The position numbers and the translations under genes were made by a program. Shown piece by piece: positions 24,947 through 33,691 of a DNA stretch of 64,000 bases. How positions within the stretch are numbered: the first letter of the stretch is position 1; every line of letters begins with the position of its first letter. Source of the DNA: MGML01 sp964493985 (GTDB lineage: Bacteria > Chloroflexota > Dehalococcoidia > Dehalococcoidales > UBA2162); NCBI GenBank assembly GCA_964493985.1, contig CAZBQL010000001.1:12559-76558 (forward strand), given 5' to 3'. The notes under the pieces are model-generated. The model had not been told where the DNA came from. It ran no database searches and saw nothing but the letters and a program-made list of their open reading frames with translations.

Positions 24947-26617
24947 TTATGACTCGCCGAGAGATGAAGCGGAATTGAGAAGCTGCCTGGTATAACCCTG
25001 CCGGGGTGAAGTGACTATTTCGTTTGAAGGTCCTTCTTCGATAATCTTTCCGTTGAGCATAACTGCGATCCTGTCACTGACTTTCCTTGCGGCGGCAATA
25101 TCGTGGGTTATATACAGCATGCTCAATCCTCTTTGTTCCTGGAGATTGAGCAACAGCTTGAGGATTTTCGCCCCGACGCTGGCATCGAGGAAAGCCGTCG
25201 GTTCATCAGCGATAAGCAAATCGGGGCCCAGTACCAGCGCCCTGGCGATGGCAACCCTCTGCAGTTCACCGCCACTCAGGTGGTGTGGGTAGGTATTGAT
25301 AAACGCTTCGGTTTGTGGCAATTCGACTTCCCCGATTGTCTTGATAGCCTTTTCTTTCCTCTCCTGCTCATTGCCGATTTGCTGAATTAACAGAGGTTCC
25401 ATCACCGATTCCAGGACTGACAGGCGGTGACTCAACGATTCTCCCGGGTTCTGGAATATCATCTGCACCCTTTTATAAAAGTCCTTTTTCCTGACTGTAA
25501 TCTCCTTTCCTTCCAGGTATATTGAACCTCCCGATTGGGGATACAGTCCCATAATCGTTTTAGCAAGTGTTGTCTTCCCAGAGCCACTCTGCCCTACCAG
25601 CGCCAGTGTTTCACCGGCGTCTATGTGCAGGTCCACCGAATCGACCGCTTTCAATGAACCGAACGACTTCGACAAGCCTGACATGGAAAGGAGAGTAATG
25701 ATACCACCGCGGTGGCAGGCGACTGACCTTTCCTGACTTTGGATAAGCTCCGGCACCCATTCCCGGCAGATATCGATCGCCTGGGTGCAGCGAGGGTGGA
25801 AGGGACAGCCACTCACCGGTCGGGTCATCCTTCCTTTTATGCCCTGCAGGTCTTTCACCGTCGTCATATTTGGATAAGCTCGGATCAAAGCTCGGGTATA
25901 AGGATGTCGCGGCGTACGCAACAATTCGGCAATTGGTCCCGATTCGATAATTCTACCTCCGTAAAGAACAGCGAGTCTTTCCGATAACCTGGCGGCTGTA
26001 TCCAGGTCATGAGTTATTACCAGCCTAGTACGCTTATCGGTAACCTGCCTCAGTAAATCACCAAGTTCCCTCCTGGTAGTTACGTCAAGTGAAGAAAGAG
26101 GTTCATCCAGAATCAGCAGGTCGGGATCATTTGCCATTGCCATTGCCAGCAGTACCCGCTGCTGTTCACCACCGCTGAGCTGGTGAGGATAAGCGTTAAA
26201 CCGGTCCTGCCGGATTCCGAACCGTTCTAATAACTCACCAGCCCTGGCACGGGCATTTTTCTTCTTCATAATTCCGTGTTCGATTATCGACTCGGATACC
26301 TGTTCCAGAATTGGATAGACCGGGTCAAGTATGTTATTCACGTTCTGGAACACCATAGCGATCTGGTTCCACCTTATCTCCCGCATCTCTTTATCCGAAA
26401 GCGTTAACAGGTCTTTACTGTCATTTAAGCTAATACTACCCTGCACATTTCCTTCCGTCAGGCGCATAATACTCAGTCCCAGGGTGGTCTTTCCGGCGCC
26501 GGACTCACCGATGATTGCCAACGATTCTCCATCGGCTAATTCAAGGTTTAGTCCGTTCAGAATCCTGTCATTGCCATAGCTAACCTTCAGGTCCTCAATC
26601 TCAAGCAACTGCTTCAC
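24947..26617 (-). CDS. ABC transporter ATPase, fused double nucleotide-binding domain (DppD-DppF/NikDE type)
   Basis: 556 residues holding two complete ATPase domains, normally two separate proteins. The first has Walker A GESGAGKTT (37-45), signature LSGGEQQRV and Walker B LLILDEP, then the oligopeptide/nickel C-terminal segment with cysteines (CPFHPRCTQAIDICREW). The second has GQSGSGKTT, LSGGELQRV and LLIADEP. It powers import through the two permeases encoded just upstream. It overlaps the upstream permease gene by 17 bases. It is the last gene of the fmdE operon. Substrates of this family are peptides, nickel chelates or similar small ligands; the choice is discussed with fmdE. Confidence 0.93.
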   Translation of the reverse strand: MKQLLEIEDLKVSYGNDRILNGLNLELADGESLAIIGESGAGKTTLGLSIMRLTEGNVQGSISLNDSKDLLTLSDKEMREIRWNQIAMVFQNVNNILDPVYPILEQVSESIIEHGIMKKKNARARAGELLERFGIRQDRFNAYPHQLSGGEQQRVLLAMAMANDPDLLILDEPLSSLDVTTRRELGDLLRQVTDKRTRLVITHDLDTAARLSERLAVLYGGRIIESGPIAELLRTPRHPYTRALIRAYPNMTTVKDLQGIKGRMTRPVSGCPFHPRCTQAIDICREWVPELIQSQERSVACHRGGIITLLSMSGLSKSFGSLKAVDSVDLHIDAGETLALVGQSGSGKTTLAKTIMGLYPQSGGSIYLEGKEITVRKKDFYKRVQMIFQNPGESLSHRLSVLESVMEPLLIQQIGNEQERKEKAIKTIGEVELPQTEAFINTYPHHLSGGELQRVAIARALVLGPDLLIADEPTAFLDASVGAKILKLLLNLQEQRGLSMLYITHDIAAARKVSDRIAVMLNGKIIEEGPSNEIVTSPRQGYTRQLLNSASSLGES

Positions 26618-27446
26618 CTCTCAGCCTGGGATCGAGAATTGATTCGGCGGCGTGACTGACGAAGGTAAGACCGATTATCGTCAGCGAAAGCGCTACTCCG
26701 GCTGGAACGAGCCACCATTGCCAGACATCCAGATAACTGAATCTCATCGCGTCCCGCATCATCACACCCCAGCTTATAGACATCGGGTCGGTGATACCGA
26801 GGAATGCCAGGCCGGCTTCCAAGAAAACAGCCCTCCTGACACCGTAAATAAACTCCACGAGCAGGATCGGTGTAAGGTCAGGCAGGATGTGGTGACAGGC
26901 AATATAGAACCGGCCGGCACCGAATCCCCTGGCAGCATTCACATGTCCCTGTTCTTTCAGTGACAGCGCCTGCCCCCGAATGACCCTGGCACCTCCCTGC
27001 CAGCTTAGTGTCGAAAGCATAAGAATGAGTACGGGTAATGATGGTTTAATATAGGCGGCAACGAGTATTACTACTATCACTACGGGAATCACAATAAATG
27101 CGTCGACGACTCGCATAACAATACGGTCATATATCCCACCGATTATTGCCGAAGATACTCCGAAAAATACACTCAACAACAAACTGATAAAACCAACACC
27201 GAAGCCCACCAGCAGTGACGTACGGGCTCCGTACAGTAACTGGCTCCAGATATCCTGGCCGACATGATTAGTTCCCAGCAAGTGCCCGCTATAAGGTGAA
27301 AGCAGGGAATCCGCCGATTGCTGACCGGGGTCGTAACTGCTGAATACCGGCGCCATCAGAGCCATCAGGATCACCAGCAGTAATAACAGGAGTCCGACTT
27401 TTCCGGCCCTGCTTTTCTTTATTTCTTTTTTTATACTAATATGCAT
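26601..27446 (-). CDS. ABC transporter permease, DppC/NikC type
   Basis: 281 residues, six predicted membrane helices, with the N-terminal OppC-like lead (PVFSSYDPGQQSADSLLSPYSGHLLGTNHVGQDIWSQ contains the family LGTDxxGRD variant LGTNHVGQD). The cytosolic EAA-type loop is HVNAARGFGAG..., which contacts the ATPase. It overlaps the DppB-type gene by 11 bases and the ATPase gene by 17 bases, so all three are coupled. It is inner-membrane, paired with the DppB-type subunit. Confidence 0.92.
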   Translation of the reverse strand: MHISIKKEIKKSRAGKVGLLLLLLVILMALMAPVFSSYDPGQQSADSLLSPYSGHLLGTNHVGQDIWSQLLYGARTSLLVGFGVGFISLLLSVFFGVSSAIIGGIYDRIVMRVVDAFIVIPVVIVVILVAAYIKPSLPVLILMLSTLSWQGGARVIRGQALSLKEQGHVNAARGFGAGRFYIACHHILPDLTPILLVEFIYGVRRAVFLEAGLAFLGITDPMSISWGVMMRDAMRFSYLDVWQWWLVPAGVALSLTIIGLTFVSHAAESILDPRLRGEAVA

Positions 27447-28407
27447 ACTTTATCCTCGGATCAAGCTTCGGATAAAGGAAATCTACGACAAAGTTAGCCA
27501 CGAGTACAGAGACTGCTACCATTAGAAATATGCCCTGTATGAGCGGATAATCACGGGTAAGCAATGCCTGATAAGTCAGGTAACCTATACCAGGGTAGGC
27601 AAAGACCAGTTCGATGAATAATGCGCCGGTGACCACTCTGCCAAACCAGATACCGGTCACGGTCAGTACCGGTAGCATCGAATTTCTCCCGGCGTGCCGG
27701 TATTTCAGAGTTTTTTCGGAAAGCCCCTTAGCCCTGGAAGTCAGCATGAAAGGTGCTTTCAGCACCGTAATCATTGTATTTCGAGTGAGTAGATAACCGC
27801 CGGCGAGATGCGCCAGAGTCAGAGCGGCTACCGGCAGCGCTGCATGCTTGATAACATCGATAAAGAGGGAAAAACCGCTGAGGCCGGAATACGGTGTTAT
27901 CGCCCCGGCAAGGGGCGCCAGTCTCAACGTAACGCCGAATATAATCAGCAGTATCAATCCTATGAAGAAGTCGGGAAATCCGTTCAGACTCATCAGCCCG
28001 GCAAGCATGGCATGGTCGGTCTTCGAACCGCGCCGCCATCCGGACTCTATCCCCAGTACGATACCCAGCAACGTGGATAATATCAGGGAAGTTCCGACGA
28101 TCAGAAGTGTCCAGGGCAAGCTCCCCATAATAACGCTTAATACCGGCGCATTATAGTAATATGAATATCCCAGATCACCCCGGAAAAGCGCTGATATATA
28201 CGCTCCGAACTGTGACAACAGCGGCTCATTCATAGCGAGACGTTCCATCAGGTGCGCTTTTAACTCCGGAGTCATGGCAATAAGCGCTTCGTCTCCATAT
28301 ATTGCCGAGAACGGATCGCCGGGCATCAGTCGGGGTAAAAGGAAATTAAGCGTAAGAATAATCAGAAAAGCAACGCCATACGTTACCAGATTACGCTTTT
28401 CAGTCAT
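27436..28407 (-). CDS. ABC transporter permease, DppB/NikB type
   Basis: 323 residues with six membrane helices. The N-terminal FLLPRLMPGDPFSAIYG is the DppB hallmark, the periplasmic MNEPLLSQFGAYISALFRGDLGYSY segment follows, and the EAA loop is SRAKGLSEKTLKYRHAGRNSMLPV. The end VDFLYPKLDPRIKY is also standard. It starts 22 bases after the TrmO-like gene and overlaps the DppC-type gene. Forms the heterodimeric channel of the importer. Confidence 0.93.
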   Translation of the reverse strand: MTEKRNLVTYGVAFLIILTLNFLLPRLMPGDPFSAIYGDEALIAMTPELKAHLMERLAMNEPLLSQFGAYISALFRGDLGYSYYYNAPVLSVIMGSLPWTLLIVGTSLILSTLLGIVLGIESGWRRGSKTDHAMLAGLMSLNGFPDFFIGLILLIIFGVTLRLAPLAGAITPYSGLSGFSLFIDVIKHAALPVAALTLAHLAGGYLLTRNTMITVLKAPFMLTSRAKGLSEKTLKYRHAGRNSMLPVLTVTGIWFGRVVTGALFIELVFAYPGIGYLTYQALLTRDYPLIQGIFLMVAVSVLVANFVVDFLYPKLDPRIKYAY

Positions 28408-28429
28408 TTAATTGTTACCACACACTCCG

Positions 28430-28987
28430 TTATTCTCCAGTATTATTATCAAACCGGCGATTTACCTGCTTCATCCATTCCGGTACTCTTACTTCACCTG
28501 CGTCAACACTCTCAGGATAATGAGGTTTTATATCGAGTACGGGACTTCCGTCCAGAGCATCGAGTCCCGTAACTGTAAGCACATTATTGTGTCTTCCCAG
28601 CAGGCGTACCACAGTAGCCAGTATTGTATTGGGGCGAACCGGGCTCCGGGTGGCAAAGACACCGACCAGCGGAAAGTCCCTGTTGCCGATAGGGTGTACT
28701 CTGGTCACGGAACGTCTTTCCTCAGGAAGGAGATGCGGCCAGTAGAGTATAAGAAGGTGGGAAAAACCTTCTATTCCGTCAAGAGCATCGGCGAACTCAG
28801 GATTAACGGTAATCTCAGAGGCAGAGTCACTCTGGCCTTTCATCCGGGCAGCACGTTCCTGCCAGTTTAATTTCCCAAGTGTCTCACCCCAACTAGCGTC
28901 ATTTGACCGGTTCCTGACAATGCCTATCGGCTTTAATTCGATAATTATATTATTGTCATTATTTTCACTTTTCCCGGATTGCTCCAT
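28430..28987 (-). CDS. TrmO/TsaA (YaeB)-family protein
   Basis: 185 residues of the TsaA-like SAM-binding fold. The pattern is an N-terminal PIGIVRNR, a middle ADALDGIEGFSHLLILYWPHL, HPIGNRDFPLVGVFATRSPVRPN and a C-terminal LDGSPVLDIKPHYPESV. E. coli TrmO methylates the N6-threonylcarbamoyl-adenosine at tRNA position 37. In anaerobes, however, such genes often lie beside metal- or molybdopterin-related genes, as here, so another methyl-transfer role is possible. AGGAG lies nine bases before the ATG. It sits between the binding-protein and permease genes of the importer, 12 and 22 bases from each. Confidence 0.88.
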   Translation of the reverse strand: MEQSGKSENNDNNIIIELKPIGIVRNRSNDASWGETLGKLNWQERAARMKGQSDSASEITVNPEFADALDGIEGFSHLLILYWPHLLPEERRSVTRVHPIGNRDFPLVGVFATRSPVRPNTILATVVRLLGRHNNVLTVTGLDALDGSPVLDIKPHYPESVDAGEVRVPEWMKQVNRRFDNNTGE

Positions 28988-28999
28988 GATACATAACTC

Positions 29000-30631
29000 C
29001 TACTTAAAAAAGCACATTCTATTCAGGGGTATTGGTATGCCTATTGCCAGGCCGTCCATTGTATAGTAAAGATTTATATTGCCATCGTGTGCCCAGTACG
29101 ACCTGGGATAATAAAGGGTCAGCGCCGGGACATCCTCGGCGTATAGCTCCTGTATCCGGAATACCATTTCTTTTCTTTTTTCAGGGTCCATCTCGGTTAA
29201 CTGGTCCTGCAGCAACTCAGTCAACTCCGCGTTGGATGTATAACGGGCGCTGTTAAAGCCATCATCAAGTATTGTCCTCTCAAGAATGGACGGATCATAG
29301 ATACCGCCATGACCGTATATGGACAGATCGAAATCCCAGGCTTCGACCTTTGAGTCGACCGTCTTGGCTTCGTAGGTCTGGAAATCAATATCGATACCGA
29401 TATCCTCAAGCTGTCCTGTAATAAACTGCCCCAGGTCTTTATAGTCGGAGGCTGCTATCAGGCTGAGTTTAAGCGGTTGGCCATCCTTAGAGTAGTAATC
29501 ACCGTCCATCGAGTATCCGAGTCCCTCGATAAGCTCTTTTGCTTTGTCAGGATTGTATTCGTACTGAGGTGTGTCCGGGTAAAACCAGACGCTGGTCGGT
29601 GGCATAAGTCCGGGGCTCCCGGGGATACCCTCGCCCCGGAGCACGATCTCTACCAGGGACTCGCGGTTAATAGCATAGGCAATAGCCTGTCTGAACTCTT
29701 TATCGGATAAAGGTTCTTTCTGATGATTGATCATCAGTTTGGCATTCCATGACGGAGGACACTCGATGACGGTAAATCCGGATGCCTTGATGTCATCGAT
29801 CACTTCGACAGGAACGCTGGCAGAGTCCACCGAACCGTCCTTCAGCGCTGCCGGATTCATCTCGGGAGCTATTCTAACAAACCTTATTTCTTTTACAGCC
29901 GGTTTACCCAGATAATAATCGTCATTAGCCACGTAAAGATATGTTCCATGTTCTTTGCTGTAATCCCCGAACTTATAAGGTCCCGTGCCAATGGTCGATT
30001 CTTCGGACTGGAACTCCTCCGGTACATCCACATTCTCCCATATATGCTTCGGCAGTATCGGCTGAGCGCCGGCAACATCCTGGAAGAAAGATGCATAAGT
30101 CTTGCTAAGGTATATCTTTACGGTATATTTATCGAGTACTTCAACGGACTCGACGATGCTGTTATCGACCCACTGGTAAGGATGTTCTTCGGCGTAATTA
30201 TAGGTGAAGGCAACATCATCGGCAGTGAATTCCACTCCGTCATGCCACTTAACATTTTTTTGCAAAGTAAAGGTGTAGGCATTAGCCTTTTCATCGTACT
30301 CCCACTCTCTCGCCAGTTGCGGGATGAATTCGGTAGCATTCTTCCATACGAGCGTTTCGAATATATAATGCATCCTGACATAGCCAGGTCCGCGGGAGTA
30401 ATGAGCGTAGGGTGAAGGAAACCCCCAGTCACCGGTCGAATCAGCTATTGTATAGGTTTCGAGCCGGGTTATAGTCCCAGCTTCGTTCGCAGGTGCCGGT
30501 TTACTCTCTGTACTCGCAGGTCCCTGTTCTTCGCCGCAGGCTGGCAGGAGCAGAAACGAAGATACCAGGAGAATTATACCAGTCACGACGGTGATACCAT
30601 GTAACTTATCAGACATCTTTTTTCCTTTCAT
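29000..30631 (-). CDS. Family-5 extracellular solute-binding lipoprotein
   Basis: 543 residues. The signal peptide (GITVVTGIILLVSSFLLLPAC) ends in a lipobox with the lipid-accepting Cys, followed by a Ser/Glu-rich linker. The mature part is the large SBP_bac_5 fold, with YTFTLQKNVKWHDGVEFTADDVAFTYN and FRQAIAYAINRESLVE. It captures ligand outside the membrane and hands it to the permeases. Starts at 30631 (AGGA seven bases ahead) and 30616 (AAAGGA six bases ahead) are equally good. Family 5 includes peptide, nickel and other chelate binders; no ligand residue can be named from sequence alone. Confidence 0.93.
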   Translation of the reverse strand: MKGKKMSDKLHGITVVTGIILLVSSFLLLPACGEEQGPASTESKPAPANEAGTITRLETYTIADSTGDWGFPSPYAHYSRGPGYVRMHYIFETLVWKNATEFIPQLAREWEYDEKANAYTFTLQKNVKWHDGVEFTADDVAFTYNYAEEHPYQWVDNSIVESVEVLDKYTVKIYLSKTYASFFQDVAGAQPILPKHIWENVDVPEEFQSEESTIGTGPYKFGDYSKEHGTYLYVANDDYYLGKPAVKEIRFVRIAPEMNPAALKDGSVDSASVPVEVIDDIKASGFTVIECPPSWNAKLMINHQKEPLSDKEFRQAIAYAINRESLVEIVLRGEGIPGSPGLMPPTSVWFYPDTPQYEYNPDKAKELIEGLGYSMDGDYYSKDGQPLKLSLIAASDYKDLGQFITGQLEDIGIDIDFQTYEAKTVDSKVEAWDFDLSIYGHGGIYDPSILERTILDDGFNSARYTSNAELTELLQDQLTEMDPEKRKEMVFRIQELYAEDVPALTLYYPRSYWAHDGNINLYYTMDGLAIGIPIPLNRMCFFK

Positions 30632-30672
30632 GCCGGTTTCCTGATTAAAACGGTAATACAGGTCATCTGTAT

Positions 30673-31362
30673 CTATCCTCCGACAAGTGAAAGCCCATCA
30701 CCGGCGAGTTGATAATATGCCTGGCCGGAGCAGGGAAGGCAGACGTATCCTCCGTCTTTAACCCTGGCACGCGGTTCCATGATATTCTCGCCGCATATTG
30801 AACATTTAACACTGGAGAATATTCCGGCATATTCCGGCACGTCAGCTTTTACCCGGCTGATGGTAAACAGTTCCTCGTCGGGTAAATCCAGCATTTCAAA
30901 GGAAATATCTATCCATAACTTTCTTAACTTTTCGCTGTCTTCCCCGGTACCACTACGCTCCTGGACAACCTTCCTGAAGAGTTCTGCCGCTTCAGGGTAT
31001 CTTTGCAGAGGACTGCTGTCAGGCTTTGCTGCCAGCCTGATGCCATCTCTGTTTCTCTGTGCCAGGGTTACTGCCGTCTTGCCATAGTCACGGTAAATAA
31101 GAGCATTGTTACCAAATGAGCAGCCGGTAACCATCTGGACGCCGTCGCTGAAACAACTGTTTGTTTCAACTATCGCTATTACTTCTTCCATTCCTGTCGA
31201 ACTCGTCTTCATTTCTTTCACAGCTCTTGCTGCTGCTTTTACTCCCATGGACGATCCCGGACAATAGTGACCGTGAAGCATACCGTTCAGCATTAATAAA
31301 TGATGCAGATCACCGGCGTCGATAGCTTCCTCAATCTCCTGTCGTGGCTTTTCTTTATCCAT
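30673..31362 (-). CDS. fmdE: FmdE-family protein with C-terminal zinc ribbon
   Basis: 229 residues from the ATG at 31362, which has GGAGGA nine bases ahead; a longer frame from 31428 has no such site and runs into the operator palindrome. The FmdE domain (LMLNGMLHGHYCPGSSMGVKAA, ETNSCFSDGVQMVTGCSFGN) is named for the E subunit of formylmethanofuran dehydrogenase but is widespread without it. The C-terminus is a treble-clef zinc ribbon, CSICGENIMEPRARVKDGGY-V-CLPC. First gene of a six-gene operon: fmdE, binding protein, TrmO-like, two permeases, ATPase. Its role is probably linked to metal or cofactor handling, which would make the importer a metal-chelate system. That is inference. Confidence 0.88.
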   Translation of the reverse strand: MDKEKPRQEIEEAIDAGDLHHLLMLNGMLHGHYCPGSSMGVKAAARAVKEMKTSSTGMEEVIAIVETNSCFSDGVQMVTGCSFGNNALIYRDYGKTAVTLAQRNRDGIRLAAKPDSSPLQRYPEAAELFRKVVQERSGTGEDSEKLRKLWIDISFEMLDLPDEELFTISRVKADVPEYAGIFSSVKCSICGENIMEPRARVKDGGYVCLPCSGQAYYQLAGDGLSLVGG

Positions 31363-31401
31363 ATGCTGAAGTCCTCCTTCTTTATGAGTAATTAGAATAC
31401 A

Positions 31402-31439
31402 ACCCTTTATTATTGCAACTAGTTGCAATAATAAAGGGT
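31402..31439. promoter_or_regulatory. Perfect 38-bp palindrome upstream of fmdE (operator)
   Basis: From 31402 to 31439 the sequence reads the same on both strands with no mismatch. The core is ATTGCA-ACTAGT-TGCAAT, and each arm continues as TTATTAAAGGGT outward on its strand sense. It lies 40 bases before the fmdE start. A second site with the same core arms is at 31634-31655. It is most simply a dimeric repressor operator; as RNA it would also form a long hairpin. Confidence 0.75.
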
Positions 31440-31633
31440 AAAAAAATTTGCAGGTAATTCAGCTTTGATTTTCACTTTTTTCCTCACAATTTTTACGAAT
31501 ACCGGTCATAATCAAATATTTCGGAAACCGTACTTCTCTCCTGGAGCTTGTTATAACGTATTCAATAGATTTCATAGCAGTCTATAGCCCCGTCGCATTT
31601 TATGCTTACCAGGTGACGATGATAACCTTGTCA

Positions 31634-31655
31634 TAATTGCACCTGGTTGCAATTA
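31634..31655. promoter_or_regulatory. Second copy of the ATTGCA-N6-TGCAAT operator
   Basis: Perfect 8-bp arms TAATTGCA (31634-31641) and TGCAATTA (31648-31655) around CCTGGT. The inner arms and the 6-base spacing match the core of the palindrome at 31402-31439, about 220 bases away. It lies between divergent fmdE and the PfkB gene, so one regulator could control both, perhaps with looping. Apart from these two sites and a possible TATAAA at 31751, nothing else is seen in 31363-31779. Confidence 0.6.
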
Positions 31656-31779
31656 AACTGGTTTCAGTATATCCTTTAAAAATAACCAGTGTCAAGGTAT
31701 ATATCAGTTTATTACCGGGTGGAAAAGTTCTGATAGCATACAACAAATGGTATAAATGCTTTAGCCGAGGAGTATTCTT

Positions 31780-32709
31780 GTGGAAGTAATCGTTACCGGT
31801 TCTCTGGCTTATGACAGGTTTCTGAATATTAACGGGTCGTTATCGGATATTTGTATTAATAATCGTGAATATCCAATTGAAGCAGGTTTCCATGTTGTTG
31901 AAATCAGGGAAAGTTTCGGAGGTAATGCGGGTAATATCGCTTACACTCTCTCATTGCTTGGCAGAAAACCGGTAGTAGTGTCATCCGTCGGAAAAGACTC
32001 TGACAGGTATTTTACCTGGATGGAGGAAAATAATATCGAAACAGAAGGAATCCGGGTAGTCGATACGGAGATGACGGCAGTAGCCCATGTCATCACCGAT
32101 AATGACTCCAACCGGATAACAGCCTTTGTTCCCGGAGCTCTGGATTATCCAACGGAATATGATTTATCGCAAATGAATGCTGATGATACTCTCGGCATGG
32201 TCTCACCGGGTAACCTGGAAGATATGAAGAATTACTGCCATGATTTCAGGAAATTCGGAATCCCCTATATTTTCAGTCCGGGGCAGTCTCTCTCCCGGTG
32301 GGATTCTGGAGAATTGGTTCTCTGTATCGAAAAAGCATTGATTACCGTTGTTAATAAAGCCGAACTCTCTTTCATTTACAATAGAACCGGACTAACAGGA
32401 AATGCATTGACGAGAAAAGACGGGGCGCTTATCGTTACACTCGCTGATAAAGGGTCGATAGTCTATGCCGGTAGTGGCGAGACTGTTATACCTTCAGTAA
32501 CCCTTGATAAGGTAGTGGACTCGTACGGTGCCGGGGATGCTTTCACGGGTGGTCTGGTCGAAGGTATTCTGGAAGGAAAAACAGTTATGGATTCAGTAAT
32601 GATAGCTGCTGTCTGTGCTTCTTTTTCAATTGAATATAATAGCACCCAGGGGTTCAGTTTCAGTCAGGATGATTTTAACAAAAGACTTGAGAACTTAATA
32701 AATGAATAA
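31780..32709 (+). CDS. PfkB-family carbohydrate/nucleoside kinase
   Basis: 309 residues of the ribokinase fold. The N-terminal substrate region has SFGGNAGNIAYTLSLLG (PfkB signature 1) and the C-terminal signature 2 is DSYGAGDAFTGGLVEG, whose Asp is the catalytic base. GTG at 31780 has GAGGAG seven bases upstream. The acidic FRKFGIPYIFSPGQSL segment and overall pattern resemble the prokaryotic adenosine/nucleoside kinase branch more than ribokinase, but the substrate is not certain. It is divergent from fmdE across the operator-bearing gap. Confidence 0.88.
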   Translation: MEVIVTGSLAYDRFLNINGSLSDICINNREYPIEAGFHVVEIRESFGGNAGNIAYTLSLLGRKPVVVSSVGKDSDRYFTWMEENNIETEGIRVVDTEMTAVAHVITDNDSNRITAFVPGALDYPTEYDLSQMNADDTLGMVSPGNLEDMKNYCHDFRKFGIPYIFSPGQSLSRWDSGELVLCIEKALITVVNKAELSFIYNRTGLTGNALTRKDGALIVTLADKGSIVYAGSGETVIPSVTLDKVVDSYGAGDAFTGGLVEGILEGKTVMDSVMIAAVCASFSIEYNSTQGFSFSQDDFNKRLENLINE

Positions 32710-32945
32710 CTTCTCGGCATAGGAAATGTAATATTTTTGTAACCAAATAACGTACTTTGTTACAACTGTTTTATTACTTATATTTTATAATATACCCACT
32801 TAGGCAAAATACGAATATGTTACTCTGGTTACCAGTAAAACAAACAGCTATACCAGGGATTGGTAAAGAGTATATCATGGACATGGTTAACAGCATGTTC
32901 CTATTAATGATTTTTTAACACGAAGACTACAGCGGTGGTATAGCA

Positions 32946-33623
32946 ATGAGTATCGACCTGGAGAAAAAGATTGATGAAATTTCTAAAAGAAACCGTGAGT
33001 TAACCAGCCAGCTTTTACTCGTTCAGGAAGAAGAACGCCGAAGATTGGCAGACAGTATTCATAAATATCTGGGACAAACACTGACGTTGATGGTCATGCA
33101 ATTAAATCGTTTAAGTAAATTACCACCGGAAGAAGTTTGTACTGAGCTGGACGAGATTAAGGCACTGACCGATGAAATAATACAGCAAACACGGGATTTA
33201 TCCAACTCTCTCTCTATGCATGAACTTAACAAGGTAGGACTATATCAGGCACTCCGGAATTACTTCAATATCGTTCAAGAATCCACTCCGATCATAGTTA
33301 ATTTTCAGACCTATGGACTTCTGGAAACACGACTAGCTAGAATTGTCGAAATCTCAGTTTTCTACATAATCCAGGAGGCGATAACAAATGTCTTAGGGCA
33401 TGCCAACACTGATGAAGTTGACATTTCGATAGAAGTCGTGGGCAAGGTTCTGAAACTGCGTATTACGGATAAAGGAATCGGATTTGTCCCGGATGCCATC
33501 AAGTTGCATTCCTCGGGTATGAAAAGAATGCATGAGAGAGCCGAAGTAATCGGCGCCAGGTGGGTGGTGGAATCATCACCCGGAAAAGGGACACTACTTT
33601 CCGGGGACTTTCCGTTACCCTAA
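32946..33623 (+). CDS. Soluble orphan NarL-type sensor histidine kinase core
   Basis: 225 residues with only the transmitter part of a kinase. The HisKA_3 box is EEERRRLADSIHKYLGQ with phosphoacceptor His39. The HATPase_c domain shows the N box EAITNVLGHA, G1 DKGIGF and a later SGMKRMHERAEVIGA. There is no input domain or membrane segment beyond a short N-terminal coiled coil. No response regulator is adjacent; candidates in this window are the NarL/LuxR regulators at 49.8 and 63.2 kb. It precedes the FBP aldolase/phosphatase gene by 68 bases but the two need not be linked. Confidence 0.88.
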   Translation: MSIDLEKKIDEISKRNRELTSQLLLVQEEERRRLADSIHKYLGQTLTLMVMQLNRLSKLPPEEVCTELDEIKALTDEIIQQTRDLSNSLSMHELNKVGLYQALRNYFNIVQESTPIIVNFQTYGLLETRLARIVEISVFYIIQEAITNVLGHANTDEVDISIEVVGKVLKLRITDKGIGFVPDAIKLHSSGMKRMHERAEVIGARWVVESSPGKGTLLSGDFPLP

Positions 33624-33691
33624 TTCAAACAAGCTGAAAAAGCCATTTCCTGTAATTGGTTGAAATTAAAATAATCGTTAAGGAGGTCTAA

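Noticed and set aside
30673..31428. FmdE starting at 31428
   Set aside because: The extra 22 residues are encoded through the operator palindrome region and lack a ribosome site, while the ATG at 31362 has GGAGGA.
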